DNA from: Methylacidimicrobium sp. AP8
Lineage (GTDB): Bacteria; Verrucomicrobiota; Verrucomicrobiia; Methylacidiphilales; Methylacidiphilaceae
Length of the DNA stretch: 64,000 bases
NCBI RefSeq assembly: GCF_903064525.1
Contig: NZ_LR797830.1
Location: forward strand, 310,001 to 374,000
Direction: 5' to 3'
Shown here: in pieces, positions 56,287 through 64,000 of the stretch
Numbering within the stretch: the stretch's first letter is position 1
Layout of the letters: each line of letters starts with the position of its first letter
Translations under genes and position numbers: made by a program
Notes under the pieces: model-generated
Database searches by the model: none
The model's input: only the letters and a program-made list of their open reading frames with translations
Told to the model about the DNA's origin: nothing

Positions 56287-56742
56287 ATGCAGATAGACAC
56301 CTTGATCACGGCGGACTTGGGACACCTGAAGGCTTACCGGGTGTCGACGGACGAACTCTCCGGAAAGACTCATATCCAGCTCCTGGAAGACCGGGTCCTT
56401 CCGGACGCGCACAAGAAATTGACGGACATGGAAACCGATGTGCCCGGGCGCTATTCGGTCCGAACCGGAAAAGTCGTCCTCGGGCGCCCTGCCGGAGAGC
56501 TGAACAACCTGGAGTTGGAAATCCGCAAGCGGCTCCTCTGCCAGCTCGCCCGGGAGATCGAAGCGCTCCTGGAGCGGGAGGGCGGCCAGGTCAAGCGCTG
56601 GGGCTTGGCCGTCGGCGCCGAGCTGCTCCCCAGGCTCCTGGAGAGGCTCTCCCCCGCGGTCCGGGGGAAGCTGGTGAAGACGATTCCCGGCGACTTGACG
56701 AAGCTCGACAAGGACCAGGTGCTCGCCCGGTTCATCGGGTAG
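56287..56742 (+). CDS. Host attachment family protein (baeRF-like)
   Basis: A 151-residue protein resembling the Host_attach (PF10116) family, related to eRF1-like domains: RYSVRTG and a C-terminal AVGAELLPRLLERLSP followed by IPGDLTKLDKDQVLARF. The family name comes from early Agrobacterium work; its biochemical role is not established. It lies between two broken genes. Confidence 0.7.
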   Translation: MQIDTLITADLGHLKAYRVSTDELSGKTHIQLLEDRVLPDAHKKLTDMETDVPGRYSVRTGKVVLGRPAGELNNLELEIRKRLLCQLAREIEALLEREGGQVKRWGLAVGAELLPRLLERLSPAVRGKLVKTIPGDLTKLDKDQVLARFIG

Positions 56743-58224
56743 AGCCGCCGGGGCCGCTCCGGCGCCGGGCGGGACGACGGCTGCCGCCTGGCTCGAAAAG
56801 ATCGGCCAGGCGCAGACGGCGGAGCATCGATCGCTTCTTGGTCTGATGCGCTTCCATCCTTTGCAGGACATCGTGCAGGAAGCGGAGCGTCTCTTCGATG
56901 TGAGGCCCTTTGTTCAGAATCACGCATTCCGAACGCTCCGCCATGGCCGCGTCGGTGACTTTCGCCCGGGAAGGGAGCCCGATCGTCGCAAGAGTTTCCA
57001 AGACCTGAGTAGCCCGGATTACGGGAAGATGGGCGGCTTCCGCGACCCAAAGGATTTCCTCCTGGACCTCCGCCAGCCGCTCGTAGCCGCATTCGACCGC
57101 CAGATCCCCTCGGGCGATCATCACCCCCACCGACGGGCTCTCCATGGCGGTGAGCAGGATCGCCGGGAGCGGATTCTTCGGGCCGGCGCGAAAACCTGGC
57201 GGCACCAGCCGGACCCGGCTACCGCTCTGGAGCAGCAGGAATGAGCCGGCATCGCCGAGCGCCTGGGGAAAGGCAGCCCGCGGGGCGGGATGCTCCGGCC
57301 GGGGCGCCGGATCGAAGGGAGAGAAAGCCGTCTCTTCCGATACCGTGCCTCCTTGGTCCGCTTCGGCAAGGAGGCCGTCCGGGAGCCGCTCCACGATCCG
57401 GAGGAAACGGGGCCTTCCCCGCATACCGAAAAAAGAGAACCTCCCATCCGGGAGCCAGGCGCTCGAGCCATTCCTCGGGGAAAAGCAGCGCGGCTGCGAT
57501 CCCCTCGGGCATGCGGCCGCCGGGCGATTCCGGCGCGAGCCGGAATCCGAGCGGGCGCCAGCAACCGTCCGAATCGGTCGCTCGCTCTGGCTTCCAGCTG
57601 CAAAAACGCGGCCCCTGGCGGATTTCGCCGGTCCTCAACTTCGGGTCCCGCCAGGTCCATGAGGATGCGGATCGTCCTGCCCCTCTCCCGCGCCGCCCGG
57701 CGGAGATTCTCCACCATTCGCGCCCAGACGGATTCGCTGTCGTGGGCGCAGTGGATGCGGGCGATGTCCATGCCGGCCTCCAGGATCCGGCGGGCAAGCT
57801 CGGGATCCTGAGCGGTTTCGGCCGGCATCGTCACCATGACGGACGAGTTCCGGCCCCTGGGCTTCGGTCCCAGCAGGGCGGCCGTATGGGCCTCCAAGAG
57901 CCCGGCGCTTTCGAGCGGGCTGAGCGGAAGACCCGACCGGAGCAGCCGCGCGGGAACCTCCGCGCCCATGGCGCGGATGACGGCCAGAAGGGTCAACAGC
58001 ACGCAGCCTTCCGCCCGGCCGAGCGAAGAAAGTCCTCGATCGGCCAGCCCCTCTTGGATCTCCCGCAAGTCGAAGCGGCGGAGGGCGAGGTAGTGCACCC
58101 GGTTGCGCGCGCTCGCCCGGTGGCGGGGGTGGACTTTCTCGATCAAGCTCCGGAACTTCTCCTCCAGCGCGAGCATCGCGTCCGCGATCTCGACGAGCTT
58201 TTGGATCAGCTCCCCGGGACTCAC
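56732..58224 (-). pseudogene. Decayed pyruvate-kinase-like gene
   Basis: The opening half (GTG 58224, GTGA overlap with deoC) reads in one frame up to RTIRILMDLAGP. After that the match to pyruvate kinase needs shifts near 57643 (KLRTGEIR), 57612 (AFLQLEARASDRFGRLLAP), 57555 (LLFPEEWLERLAPG) and 57430 (RGRPRFLRIVERLPDG). The last part (SPSVGVMIARGDLAVECGYE, PVIRATQVLE, ECVILNKGP) is in frame, but about 100-150 residues normally before it are missing. Several frameshifts plus an internal deletion mark a dead gene. Confidence 0.8.
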
Positions 58225-58931
58225 CCGGCCTCCGGCCGCACGATCGCGATGCTGGCGGAGGTGCCCAGCCGCGTCGCTCCGGCGGCGACGAGCCGCAACG
58301 CCGCGGCCCGGTCCCGAATCCCGCCCGAAGCCTTGATCGGCATCTCCGGACCGACCGTCGACCGGATCAGCGCGACGGCTTCGGGAGTGGCTCCGCCGAA
58401 GCCGAACCCGGTAGAGGTCTTCAGGAAAGCCGCGCCTCCGCGCGCGGCGCGAAGGCAGGCGGAGCGGATTTCGGTCTCCGTGAGCGCGCCGACTTCCAGG
58501 ATCGCCTTGACCGGATGAGGGGCGGCCGCTTCCACCACGGCCGCGACGTGGGCTTCGACAACGTCCCAATGCCCCCCTTTGACCGCTCCGAGCGGGATCA
58601 CCATGTCGAGCTCATCGGCTCCCTCCTGCACGGCGATTTCGGCCGCGCGCGCCTTCAGCCGCAGGCACGACGCGCCGTGGGGGAAATCGATCACGGTGCA
58701 AAGCCGCACTCGGGTTCTCTCGAGTCGGCGACGCGCCTCCGCGAGCCACATCGAATGGACGCAGACCGCATGGAATCCGTAGAGGGAGGCCTCCCGGCAG
58801 AGCCGGACGATATCTTCCGCGCGCGCTTCGGGCCGCAGCAGCGTGTGGTCGATCAGAGAGGCGAGCCTTTTCCCCGTCTCATCGAGCTGGGGAGCCTCGG
58901 TCGGCTCCTTCATTTCGGGCCTTCCGGACAT
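58221..58931 (-). CDS. deoC: Deoxyribose-phosphate aldolase
   Basis: Splits 2-deoxyribose-5-phosphate into acetaldehyde and glyceraldehyde-3-phosphate. The 236-residue TIM-barrel protein has the early LIDHTLLRPEA, the DMVIPLGAVK segment and the Schiff-base Lys of FLKTSTGFG, followed by KASGGIRD. ATG 58931 shares one base with the TAA of the upstream gene, so it is co-transcribed with the deoxyribosyltransferase-like protein. Confidence 0.93.
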   Translation of the reverse strand: MSGRPEMKEPTEAPQLDETGKRLASLIDHTLLRPEARAEDIVRLCREASLYGFHAVCVHSMWLAEARRRLERTRVRLCTVIDFPHGASCLRLKARAAEIAVQEGADELDMVIPLGAVKGGHWDVVEAHVAAVVEAAAPHPVKAILEVGALTETEIRSACLRAARGGAAFLKTSTGFGFGGATPEAVALIRSTVGPEMPIKASGGIRDRAAALRLVAAGATRLGTSASIAIVRPEAG

Positions 58932-60067
58932 TAGGGTTGCGCGTCCGATCGGTGCCGGGGGAGATAGCCCGTCATCGACGGCTCCTGCGCCCGGGATGCG
59001 TCACCGTCCGCAAAGCCGATCTCGCCCTGCACTTCGAGCCGTTCGGTGAATTTGGGCCGTTTCTCGACTTCGTCCAAATAGCGGAAGAATTCGTCGGCGG
59101 TCTCAAAAAGGTGTCCCTTTTCGACGTACGAGTCGGTCGTGAACGGCGAGAAGCCTCCCGGGAAGATCATGTAACGGGCCTTCATGTAGTCCCGGGCATG
59201 GCCGAGCTCGTCCATCATGCCGGCGGAAAGCGGGGGACGCTCCGGATAGGGATGAATCGCGACCACGGCATCGACCTTTCCGACATACCAATGCAGGTCG
59301 CGGTGGACGGTGTAGGCGTAGATGACTTCGCGATCGATGGGGGAGTCGAACTCCCGCGCGATCTCGACCGTTTGTGGATCGATGACGACCGCGTATTCCC
59401 GCAGCCGCTGGATCACGCTGTTGATAGCTTGCCGCATTGACGGATCCGCATGCGTCATCGAGTAGCTGACGTAGACGACCCAGGGCCGGGGATAGCAGAC
59501 CAGCTTGTAGAGCGCGTCGGCGGGTTCGTTGACCGCCAGAACATAATGAGGGATTCCCATGTAGCGGGCCCAATCCTCGGAAAGCGACACCTCCTCGTTC
59601 ATCCAGGAGAGAATCTCGTAGATGGTGTGATGGCGCTCCTTGAGGGCCTGGAGGAAGCGGTCGGGATGGTCGAGGGACTCGAGCTCCTTCTTGATGACCC
59701 ATTCGGCTTCGATCAAGGTCACGACGACGTCGGGCGCGATAAAATCCCGAATAATCCTCTGATCCTTGAACTTCCGGTTGATTCGGTTCCATTCGATCGT
59801 CGCCGGCAGGCGCACGATCACGTCCGTGCACCCCTGCTTGGCGATCTCGTAGCCGATCTTCTCGTACTCCCGCTCGCGGGTGAGCTCGAAGACATAGTCG
59901 GTCGTTCCCAAAAGCCGCTCCAGCGGCTTTTTTCCCTGCTTGGTGAACTCCCGCACCGCATCGAAGATCCGGATCTCCCTTCCGTTCTGCTTCCCCAGAG
60001 CGACGACCTTTTGCAGGTAGAGGGCGTCGCTCATGCCGGCCACCATGCCTGTAACCAAGACTTTCAT
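58931..60067 (-). CDS. Two-domain protein with nucleoside deoxyribosyltransferase-like C-terminus
   Basis: A 378-residue protein. The N-terminal half begins MKVLVTGMVAGMSD, placed like a P-loop but lacking GK[ST], and resembles adenylate-kinase-like NTPases. The C-terminal half (about residues 205-330) has a WVVYVSYSMTH strand, RDLHWYVGKVDAVVAI and SAGMMDELGHARD, where the Glu fits the nucleophile of nucleoside 2-deoxyribosyltransferases. ATG 60067 has GAGGAG. deoC downstream supports a link to deoxyribose salvage. Assignment is by eye only. Confidence 0.6.
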   Translation of the reverse strand: MKVLVTGMVAGMSDALYLQKVVALGKQNGREIRIFDAVREFTKQGKKPLERLLGTTDYVFELTREREYEKIGYEIAKQGCTDVIVRLPATIEWNRINRKFKDQRIIRDFIAPDVVVTLIEAEWVIKKELESLDHPDRFLQALKERHHTIYEILSWMNEEVSLSEDWARYMGIPHYVLAVNEPADALYKLVCYPRPWVVYVSYSMTHADPSMRQAINSVIQRLREYAVVIDPQTVEIAREFDSPIDREVIYAYTVHRDLHWYVGKVDAVVAIHPYPERPPLSAGMMDELGHARDYMKARYMIFPGGFSPFTTDSYVEKGHLFETADEFFRYLDEVEKRPKFTERLEVQGEIGFADGDASRAQEPSMTGYLPRHRSDAQP

Positions 60068-60088
60068 GAGGCCACTCCTCAAAGAAAT

Positions 60089-61045
60089 TTAGCGCAGGGG
60101 GAGCGGCTGCGATAGATCCTCCACTTCGGCCGCCTTCCGTCCCGGCTTCCCCCCGCCTCCCTCCCGGTCGCGCCGCAGCGACACGGCGACCCCTTCGGCA
60201 TGGGGAAACGGGAACTTTTCCAGGACGACCGAAACGCTCCTCACCTTGGATCGGCACAGGACGGCGTCGGCGATCTCCTCGGCCAACCGCTCCAGGAGGT
60301 TGCGGGGCGGGGAGGCGGCGAGCCGCCGGATGTCGCGGGCCAGCTCGTCGTAGTCGACGGTTTCCTCGAGCCGGTCCGAACGGGCGGCTCCCGAGAGGTC
60401 GCCCACCTCGAGTCGCAGCGAGACCCGCAAGGGCTGCGGCCGGCTTCGTTCCGCCTCGGTGACCCCGATCCGGCTTTCGAGCCATAGCCCTCGGACTTCA
60501 ATCGTGTCCTTCCGGGTTTCGCCGGCTTCCGGCCCTGGCGTCGCCGGCGCGGAGGTCTTTGGCGGGAAAGCGGAAAAATAGGCTTCCTCCAGGGTGAGCC
60601 AGACGAATCGGCCGACACCCGGCTCGCGGCTGGCCCGGGAACCGGCGACGTTGAGCACGCCGATCCGGTGTTCTTCCAGGAAGGTGCGTAGCGCCTCCGC
60701 CGGCCGCGGTGTCCCGCTGTGCAGGTGGATCCACGGCTTGTGCAGGCGCGCGGCCTCCGCGGCGGTGAGCCGGGAGCCGCCGGTCAAGACCGGATCGAGG
60801 GTGAAGATCGCGGTCCCGTCGCTATCCCGAACGTTCCAGAGCGTCCGCTCCGCGTAATCGCTGCCGGGCGTCTCCCGGAGCGGGTAGCGCTCGGGGATCG
60901 CGCCCTCCTCGGAGCGCCGGCCCAGCGGGCACCATCCTCCGGCCGGAATGCCGTGCGCCATCGCCCAATCGAGAGCCGCGCGATCCGCGCCGGTCTGCCC
61001 CCCCGAAACGATCTTCTGGAGCGGAGAGCGGCGGTCCTGGCCCAT
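60089..61045 (-). CDS. folB: Putative molybdenum carrier fused to dihydroneopterin aldolase
   Basis: A 318-residue fusion. Residues 1-155 match the putative molybdenum/nucleotide carrier family (VSGGQTGADRAALDWA, WCPLGRRSEEG, WNVRDSDGT, LTGGSRLT). Residues about 180-300 match FolB (GLWLESRIGVTEAER, VDYDELARDIRRLA, RNLLERLAEEIADAV, VVLEKF), the 7,8-dihydroneopterin aldolase of folate synthesis. The catalytic Glu of the IGV..E region and the Lys of LEKF are present. Two pterin- or nucleotide-related domains in one chain is unusual. Confidence 0.85.
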   Translation of the reverse strand: MGQDRRSPLQKIVSGGQTGADRAALDWAMAHGIPAGGWCPLGRRSEEGAIPERYPLRETPGSDYAERTLWNVRDSDGTAIFTLDPVLTGGSRLTAAEAARLHKPWIHLHSGTPRPAEALRTFLEEHRIGVLNVAGSRASREPGVGRFVWLTLEEAYFSAFPPKTSAPATPGPEAGETRKDTIEVRGLWLESRIGVTEAERSRPQPLRVSLRLEVGDLSGAARSDRLEETVDYDELARDIRRLAASPPRNLLERLAEEIADAVLCRSKVRSVSVVLEKFPFPHAEGVAVSLRRDREGGGGKPGRKAAEVEDLSQPLPLR

Positions 61046-61161
61046 ATACGGCTTTCTATCCTAATTCTTCCCTCTTGGCCAGAGCCGTTGCCGGGAAAGC
61101 GGGAGGCCCGCCGTCTCCTTTCTCCCTTTCGCTCGACCCGCAGCCATGGCAGAAAGGACGC

Positions 61162-61620
61162 ATGAGCGCCCTGCCCCCGGAGCCGCGGACCGAGACGCGC
61201 ATCAAGGTCTACTATTTCGATACCGATGCGGCGGGAGTGGTCCACAACGTAGCCTACCTCCGGCTGATCGAAGTCGCGCGCTCGGAGCTGGCGGAGCGGC
61301 TCGGGTGGAGCTTGGCCGAGATGGGGAGGTCGGGTCTGGTCCCGGTCCTGGTGCGGACCGAGATCGACTATCTGCGGCCGGCGCGGCTCGGGGAGGAGCT
61401 GATCGTCGAGTCGCGCCTGACCCGGCTGGAACGGTTGCGTTTCTTCATCGAGAGCGCGATCCGGCGGGAAGGGGAGCCGGCCGTGCTCGTGCGTTGCCGC
61501 CAGACCCTCGTCACGGTGCGCCTCGCCGACGGCCGCCCCCGGGCGGTGCCGGAAGCCTGGGCGGAAGCCTACCCTCATCTCCTGGCAACGGCGGACCGGC
61601 CGAAGCCCGGAGCCGGATAG
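61162..61620 (+). CDS. Acyl-CoA thioesterase, YbgC/4HBT family
   Basis: A 152-residue hot-dog-fold thioesterase. The signature YYFDTDAAGVVHNVAYL contains the catalytic Asp of the YbgC/FadM group. ATG 61162 follows AAAGGA. YbgC is often linked to the Tol-Pal system, but no tol genes are nearby. Substrate unknown. Confidence 0.87.
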   Translation: MSALPPEPRTETRIKVYYFDTDAAGVVHNVAYLRLIEVARSELAERLGWSLAEMGRSGLVPVLVRTEIDYLRPARLGEELIVESRLTRLERLRFFIESAIRREGEPAVLVRCRQTLVTVRLADGRPRAVPEAWAEAYPHLLATADRPKPGAG

Positions 61621-61641
61621 CGCGTCCCGGGCGCGTGTCGG

Positions 61642-61714
61642 GGCGGCCGACGGGACTCGAACCCGCAACAGCCAGAACCACAATCTGGAGCTCTACCATT
61701 GAGCTACGGCCGCC
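61642..61714 (-). tRNA. tRNA-His (GUG anticodon)
   Basis: A complete cloverleaf on the minus strand: acceptor GCGGCCG pairing with CGGCCGC, D-arm AGCTCAATGGTAGAGCT, anticodon loop TTGTGGT with GTG, and T-arm GCGGGTTCGAGTCCCGT. The extra G at position -1 and the matching C73, identity elements of tRNA-His, are both encoded. CCA is not encoded. Confidence 0.95.
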
Positions 61715-61730
61715 GTCTGCTTCTGCAGCC

Positions 61731-61759
61731 ACCATAGGGGAGAGCGCCGAAGGGTGCAA
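61731..61759 (-). promoter_or_regulatory. Probable promoter for tRNA-His
   Basis: On the minus strand TTGCAC, a 17-base spacer and TATGGT, with the tRNA 5' end 16 bases after the -10 box. Spacing and position fit a sigma-70 promoter. Confidence 0.6.
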
Positions 61760-61852
61760 GCATCCACCCGGGCTGACCGTCGCGGCTGGCGGGCGGTGGG
61801 GAGCGTTTCCCGCTTGTGCTCGGCGGTCGCCCGGCGATAGTCAACAGGAACC

Positions 61853-63427
61853 ATGATCATCCTTTCCACCGGTGCGATCCGGGATCTCGAGGAACGGGAG
61901 ATGTCGCGCGGCGTCTCGCAGGAAGAGCTGATGGAGCGGGCCGGGAAAGGATGCGCCGAGCGGATTCTCGAAGCCTTTCCCGGAAAGCGGCGGGCGCTGG
62001 CCCTGATCGGGCGGGGAAACAACGGGGGCGACGGTCTGGTCATCGCCCGGACGCTGGCCCGAGCCGGCTGGGAGGTGGCCGTATTTCTCTCTGCGGAACG
62101 GACGAAGCTCGGGGCACTCTGTGCCCGGAAGCTGGAGGAATGGGAGCGCCAGGGGGGGCGCATTGCGTCGGGAGGGTCCCCTCCGTGGCGGGAGGCCGAC
62201 GTCGTGATCGACGCCCTATTGGGCATCGGGATGAGCGGAGAGCTCCGTGGGACTCTGGCCGACCTCGTCTCCGCTTGCAACCGCGAGCGAGCCAGGCGGT
62301 TTTTCCGAACGGTCGCCGTGGACACCCCATCGGGTCTTTGGGAAGGGGCGGATGCGGCTTCCACGGCGGTCGAAGCCGACCTCACGCTGACGATCGGCTA
62401 CGGCAAGGAGTTCCTCTTCCGGGAAGGACTTTCCCGCTTCGTCGGCCGGATCGAGGTGGTGCCGATCTTTTCGGAGCGTCCGGAGGGCGCCGGGAGCCAG
62501 GCGATCGTTCCCGAGGAGCTGGCGCCCTGGCTCCCGAGGCGGAGCGCCCACTGCCACAAGGGCCGTTTCGGCCGGGTCCTCCTTGTCGGAGGGTCCCGCG
62601 GATTCAGCGGAGCCGCCGTCCTGGCCGCACAGGCCGCTCACCGGGTCGGCGCCGGACTGGTGAACCTCGGGGTCCGGGAGGAAATTTACCCGATCGTCGC
62701 CTCCCGGTGCCCGCCGGAGACGATGGTCTTCCCGATCTCGGACCTTGAGCTCTTCTCCGCGAACCGCAGCCGGGCGACCGTCATCGCGATCGGGCCAGGC
62801 CTTGGGTTGGATCGAGCGGCCGAAGAGCTTCTCGCGGATCTGGTCGAACGGGGCGGGCCTCCGATGATCTTCGATGCCGACGCCCTCACCCTCCTGGCGA
62901 GAAATCCTGCGCTTTTTGAGCGATTCCGCTTTCCGGCGGTCCTCACCCCCCACCCCGGGGAGTTGCGCCGCCTTCTCGGCCGGGAGATTCCCGATGCGCA
63001 GAGAGAAGAAGCGGCGCGCGAGTTTGTGGAGCGGGTTCCGGCGACCCTCATCCTCAAGGGCACCCGGACGCTCGTCGCCCGGAAGGGAGAGCCCCTCTGG
63101 TACAACACTACCGGCAATCCCGGTCTGGCCGCCGGGGGATCAGGAGACACCCTCCTGGGCGTACTGGCCGGGCTGGTCGCGCAGGGAATCCCTCCCTGGG
63201 AGGCGGCCAAGCTCGGAGTCTGGCTTCATGGGCGCGCCGCCGACCTGCTCCTCCGGAGTCGGGGTGTGGAGGAGGGGATATTGGCTACCGAGGTGGCCGA
63301 GGGACTGGGCCCGGCTCTGCGAAGCCTTCGCGAGGCGGCGGCCCGCGCTTTGTGCGAACAGGAGGAGTGGACCGGCAAGGGTTTCCGGCCGCCTGCGGCT
63401 ACCACCAGCCCTCGGTCCCCATCGTGA
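61853..63427 (+). CDS. nnr: Bifunctional NAD(P)H-hydrate epimerase/dehydratase
   Basis: Repairs hydrated NAD(P)H. The N-terminal epimerase domain (NnrE) has GRGNNGGDGLV and the VDTPSGL segment; the C-terminal ADP-dependent dehydratase (NnrD) has VLLVGGSRGFSGA, the IGPGLG loop, DADALT, LTPHPGE and the NPGLAAGGSGDTL phosphate loop. The 524-residue length fits the fused form. Its last 29 bases overlap the convergent Slp gene. Confidence 0.93.
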   Translation: MIILSTGAIRDLEEREMSRGVSQEELMERAGKGCAERILEAFPGKRRALALIGRGNNGGDGLVIARTLARAGWEVAVFLSAERTKLGALCARKLEEWERQGGRIASGGSPPWREADVVIDALLGIGMSGELRGTLADLVSACNRERARRFFRTVAVDTPSGLWEGADAASTAVEADLTLTIGYGKEFLFREGLSRFVGRIEVVPIFSERPEGAGSQAIVPEELAPWLPRRSAHCHKGRFGRVLLVGGSRGFSGAAVLAAQAAHRVGAGLVNLGVREEIYPIVASRCPPETMVFPISDLELFSANRSRATVIAIGPGLGLDRAAEELLADLVERGGPPMIFDADALTLLARNPALFERFRFPAVLTPHPGELRRLLGREIPDAQREEAAREFVERVPATLILKGTRTLVARKGEPLWYNTTGNPGLAAGGSGDTLLGVLAGLVAQGIPPWEAAKLGVWLHGRAADLLLRSRGVEEGILATEVAEGLGPALRSLREAAARALCEQEEWTGKGFRPPAATTSPRSPS

Positions 63428-63986
63428 CCGTCGGTTCCCAGCCGACGGAATTCCAGTATTGCTCGGTCGCTCCGTATTCGTCGAGCGCACCGGCGGCGGC
63501 GAGCCCCTGCTGCTGCTCCTCCTCGACGGCCTTCGGCTCATGAGGCCAGAGGCAGAAGTATATCCCTTCGATCCGGATGGTCGGGCCGCGCCTGAGCGGA
63601 GGACCGGCGAGCACCCGCCCGGCCACGGTAATTCTCTTGCCGGGGCTGTACACGGCCGGGTCGAGGCGGCCCCGATATTCGACGAGGATGCGGCCGCCCG
63701 ATTCCGCCGTGCGGGCCGGCCGGTCGTGCCGGGAGAGCGGCCGCTGGGAAATGAGCACGATGCTTCCTTTCTCGTAAACGTGGCTCTCGATGATCCGGCC
63801 CCCGAAGATGACGATTCGTCCCTGATAGGCGGCCGGATCGGCCGCGATCTGCGAAAGAAGGGGCTGGCCCGCGGCCTTCTTGCGCAGGGGTTCGGGAATG
63901 GGGCTGAGGTTCGCGCATCCGGCCAAGGGAAGAAGCGGAAGGGTCCAGAGGCAGAAAAGAGCCAGCCGCTTTGTCCCTGTTCCCAT
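63399..63986 (-). CDS. Slp-family outer-membrane lipoprotein
   Basis: A 195-residue lipoprotein: signal LALFCLWTLPLLPLAG followed by the lipobox Cys in LAGCANLS. The mature part fits the Slp family (YQGRIVIFGGRIIES, RILVEYRGRLDP, KRITVAGRVLA). Slp proteins sit at the outer membrane, and in E. coli they respond to starvation or acid. The Glu/Gln-rich C-terminus with a terminal WW is unusual. Confidence 0.85.
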   Translation of the reverse strand: MGTGTKRLALFCLWTLPLLPLAGCANLSPIPEPLRKKAAGQPLLSQIAADPAAYQGRIVIFGGRIIESHVYEKGSIVLISQRPLSRHDRPARTAESGGRILVEYRGRLDPAVYSPGKRITVAGRVLAGPPLRRGPTIRIEGIYFCLWPHEPKAVEEEQQQGLAAAGALDEYGATEQYWNSVGWEPTVTMGTEGWW

Positions 63987-64000
63987 CGCCGGAAGGGAGT

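Noticed and set aside
56287-56742. Prophage gene, suggested by the host-attachment family name
   Set aside because: No other phage genes are nearby and the family occurs widely on chromosomes.

Overview
The window is a GC-rich, densely packed bacterial chromosome segment with Gram-negative features: LpxI/LpxB lipid A enzymes, a Slp-type outer-membrane lipoprotein, Pst phosphate uptake and hopanoid synthesis. Gene content and a three-subunit Sdh of the Bacillus type (sdhC-sdhA-sdhB, one membrane-anchor gene) fit Verrucomicrobiota. A Methylacidiphilales-like (Methylacidimicrobium-type) host is my best guess, but nothing in the window proves it; no methane or rRNA genes are present. Most genes are housekeeping, many start with GTG or TTG, and ATGA/GTGA stop-start overlaps are common.

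Layout. 1-7.3 kb: a partial CNNM-domain protein, folC, a HAD-like protein, sdhCAB and a BASS-family transporter. 7.3-11.2 kb (minus): pstB-pstA-pstC-pstS. 11.4-18.4 kb: a small DsrE-like protein, ispA, squalene-hopene cyclase, an HpnG-like phosphorylase, an A-type Fe-S carrier and leuS. 18.4-20.3 kb: a palindromic MITE-like repeat followed by an IS1380-family element whose transposase is frameshifted twice. 20.3-27.2 kb: a tldE/tldD pair in which TldD carries a Tat signal, an M20 peptidase, a secreted protein and a sugar kinase fused to MurQ. 27.0-32.7 kb (minus): ftsK-rodZ-rimO-nth. 33-39.7 kb: sod, a DsrE-like protein, a DUF192 protein, a PHP phosphoesterase, hpnC, coaE, rho and galE. 39.9-45.3 kb: a secreted trypsin-like/TPR protease, an IS1380 remnant, and the nusA-infB-rbfA operon behind a promoter and an intrinsic terminator in its leader. 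45.4-50.2 kb: lpxI, a Gfo/Idh/MocA oxidoreductase, lpxB with a tail derived from the palindromic repeat, and an intact IS1182-family element. 50.2-54.8 kb: an envelope-signalling module (divergent TPR membrane protein, ECF sigma factor, putative anti-sigma factor, an HtrA-like protein that has lost all three catalytic residues, and a MotB/OmpA-like protein). 54.8-64 kb: rpsU, a frameshifted alcohol dehydrogenase, a host-attachment-family protein, a decayed pyruvate-kinase-like gene, deoC, a two-domain protein with a deoxyribosyltransferase-like C-terminus, a molybdenum-carrier/FolB fusion, a YbgC thioesterase, tRNA-His, the NAD(P)H-hydrate repair enzyme and a Slp lipoprotein.

How parts work together. 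IspA makes the prenyl diphosphates, HpnC starts squalene formation, SHC cyclises squalene and the HpnG-like enzyme modifies the hopanoid side chain. The M20 peptidase, secreted protein and kinase-MurQ fusion are consecutive, and the fusion could carry out two steps of cell-wall amino-sugar recycling. The most unusual items are the dead-HtrA sigma module, the enzyme fusions, the Tat-exported TldD, the nusA leader terminator, and the palindromic repeat family that shares its CTAG target and terminal motif with the resident IS1380 element and has extended the reading frame of lpxB.
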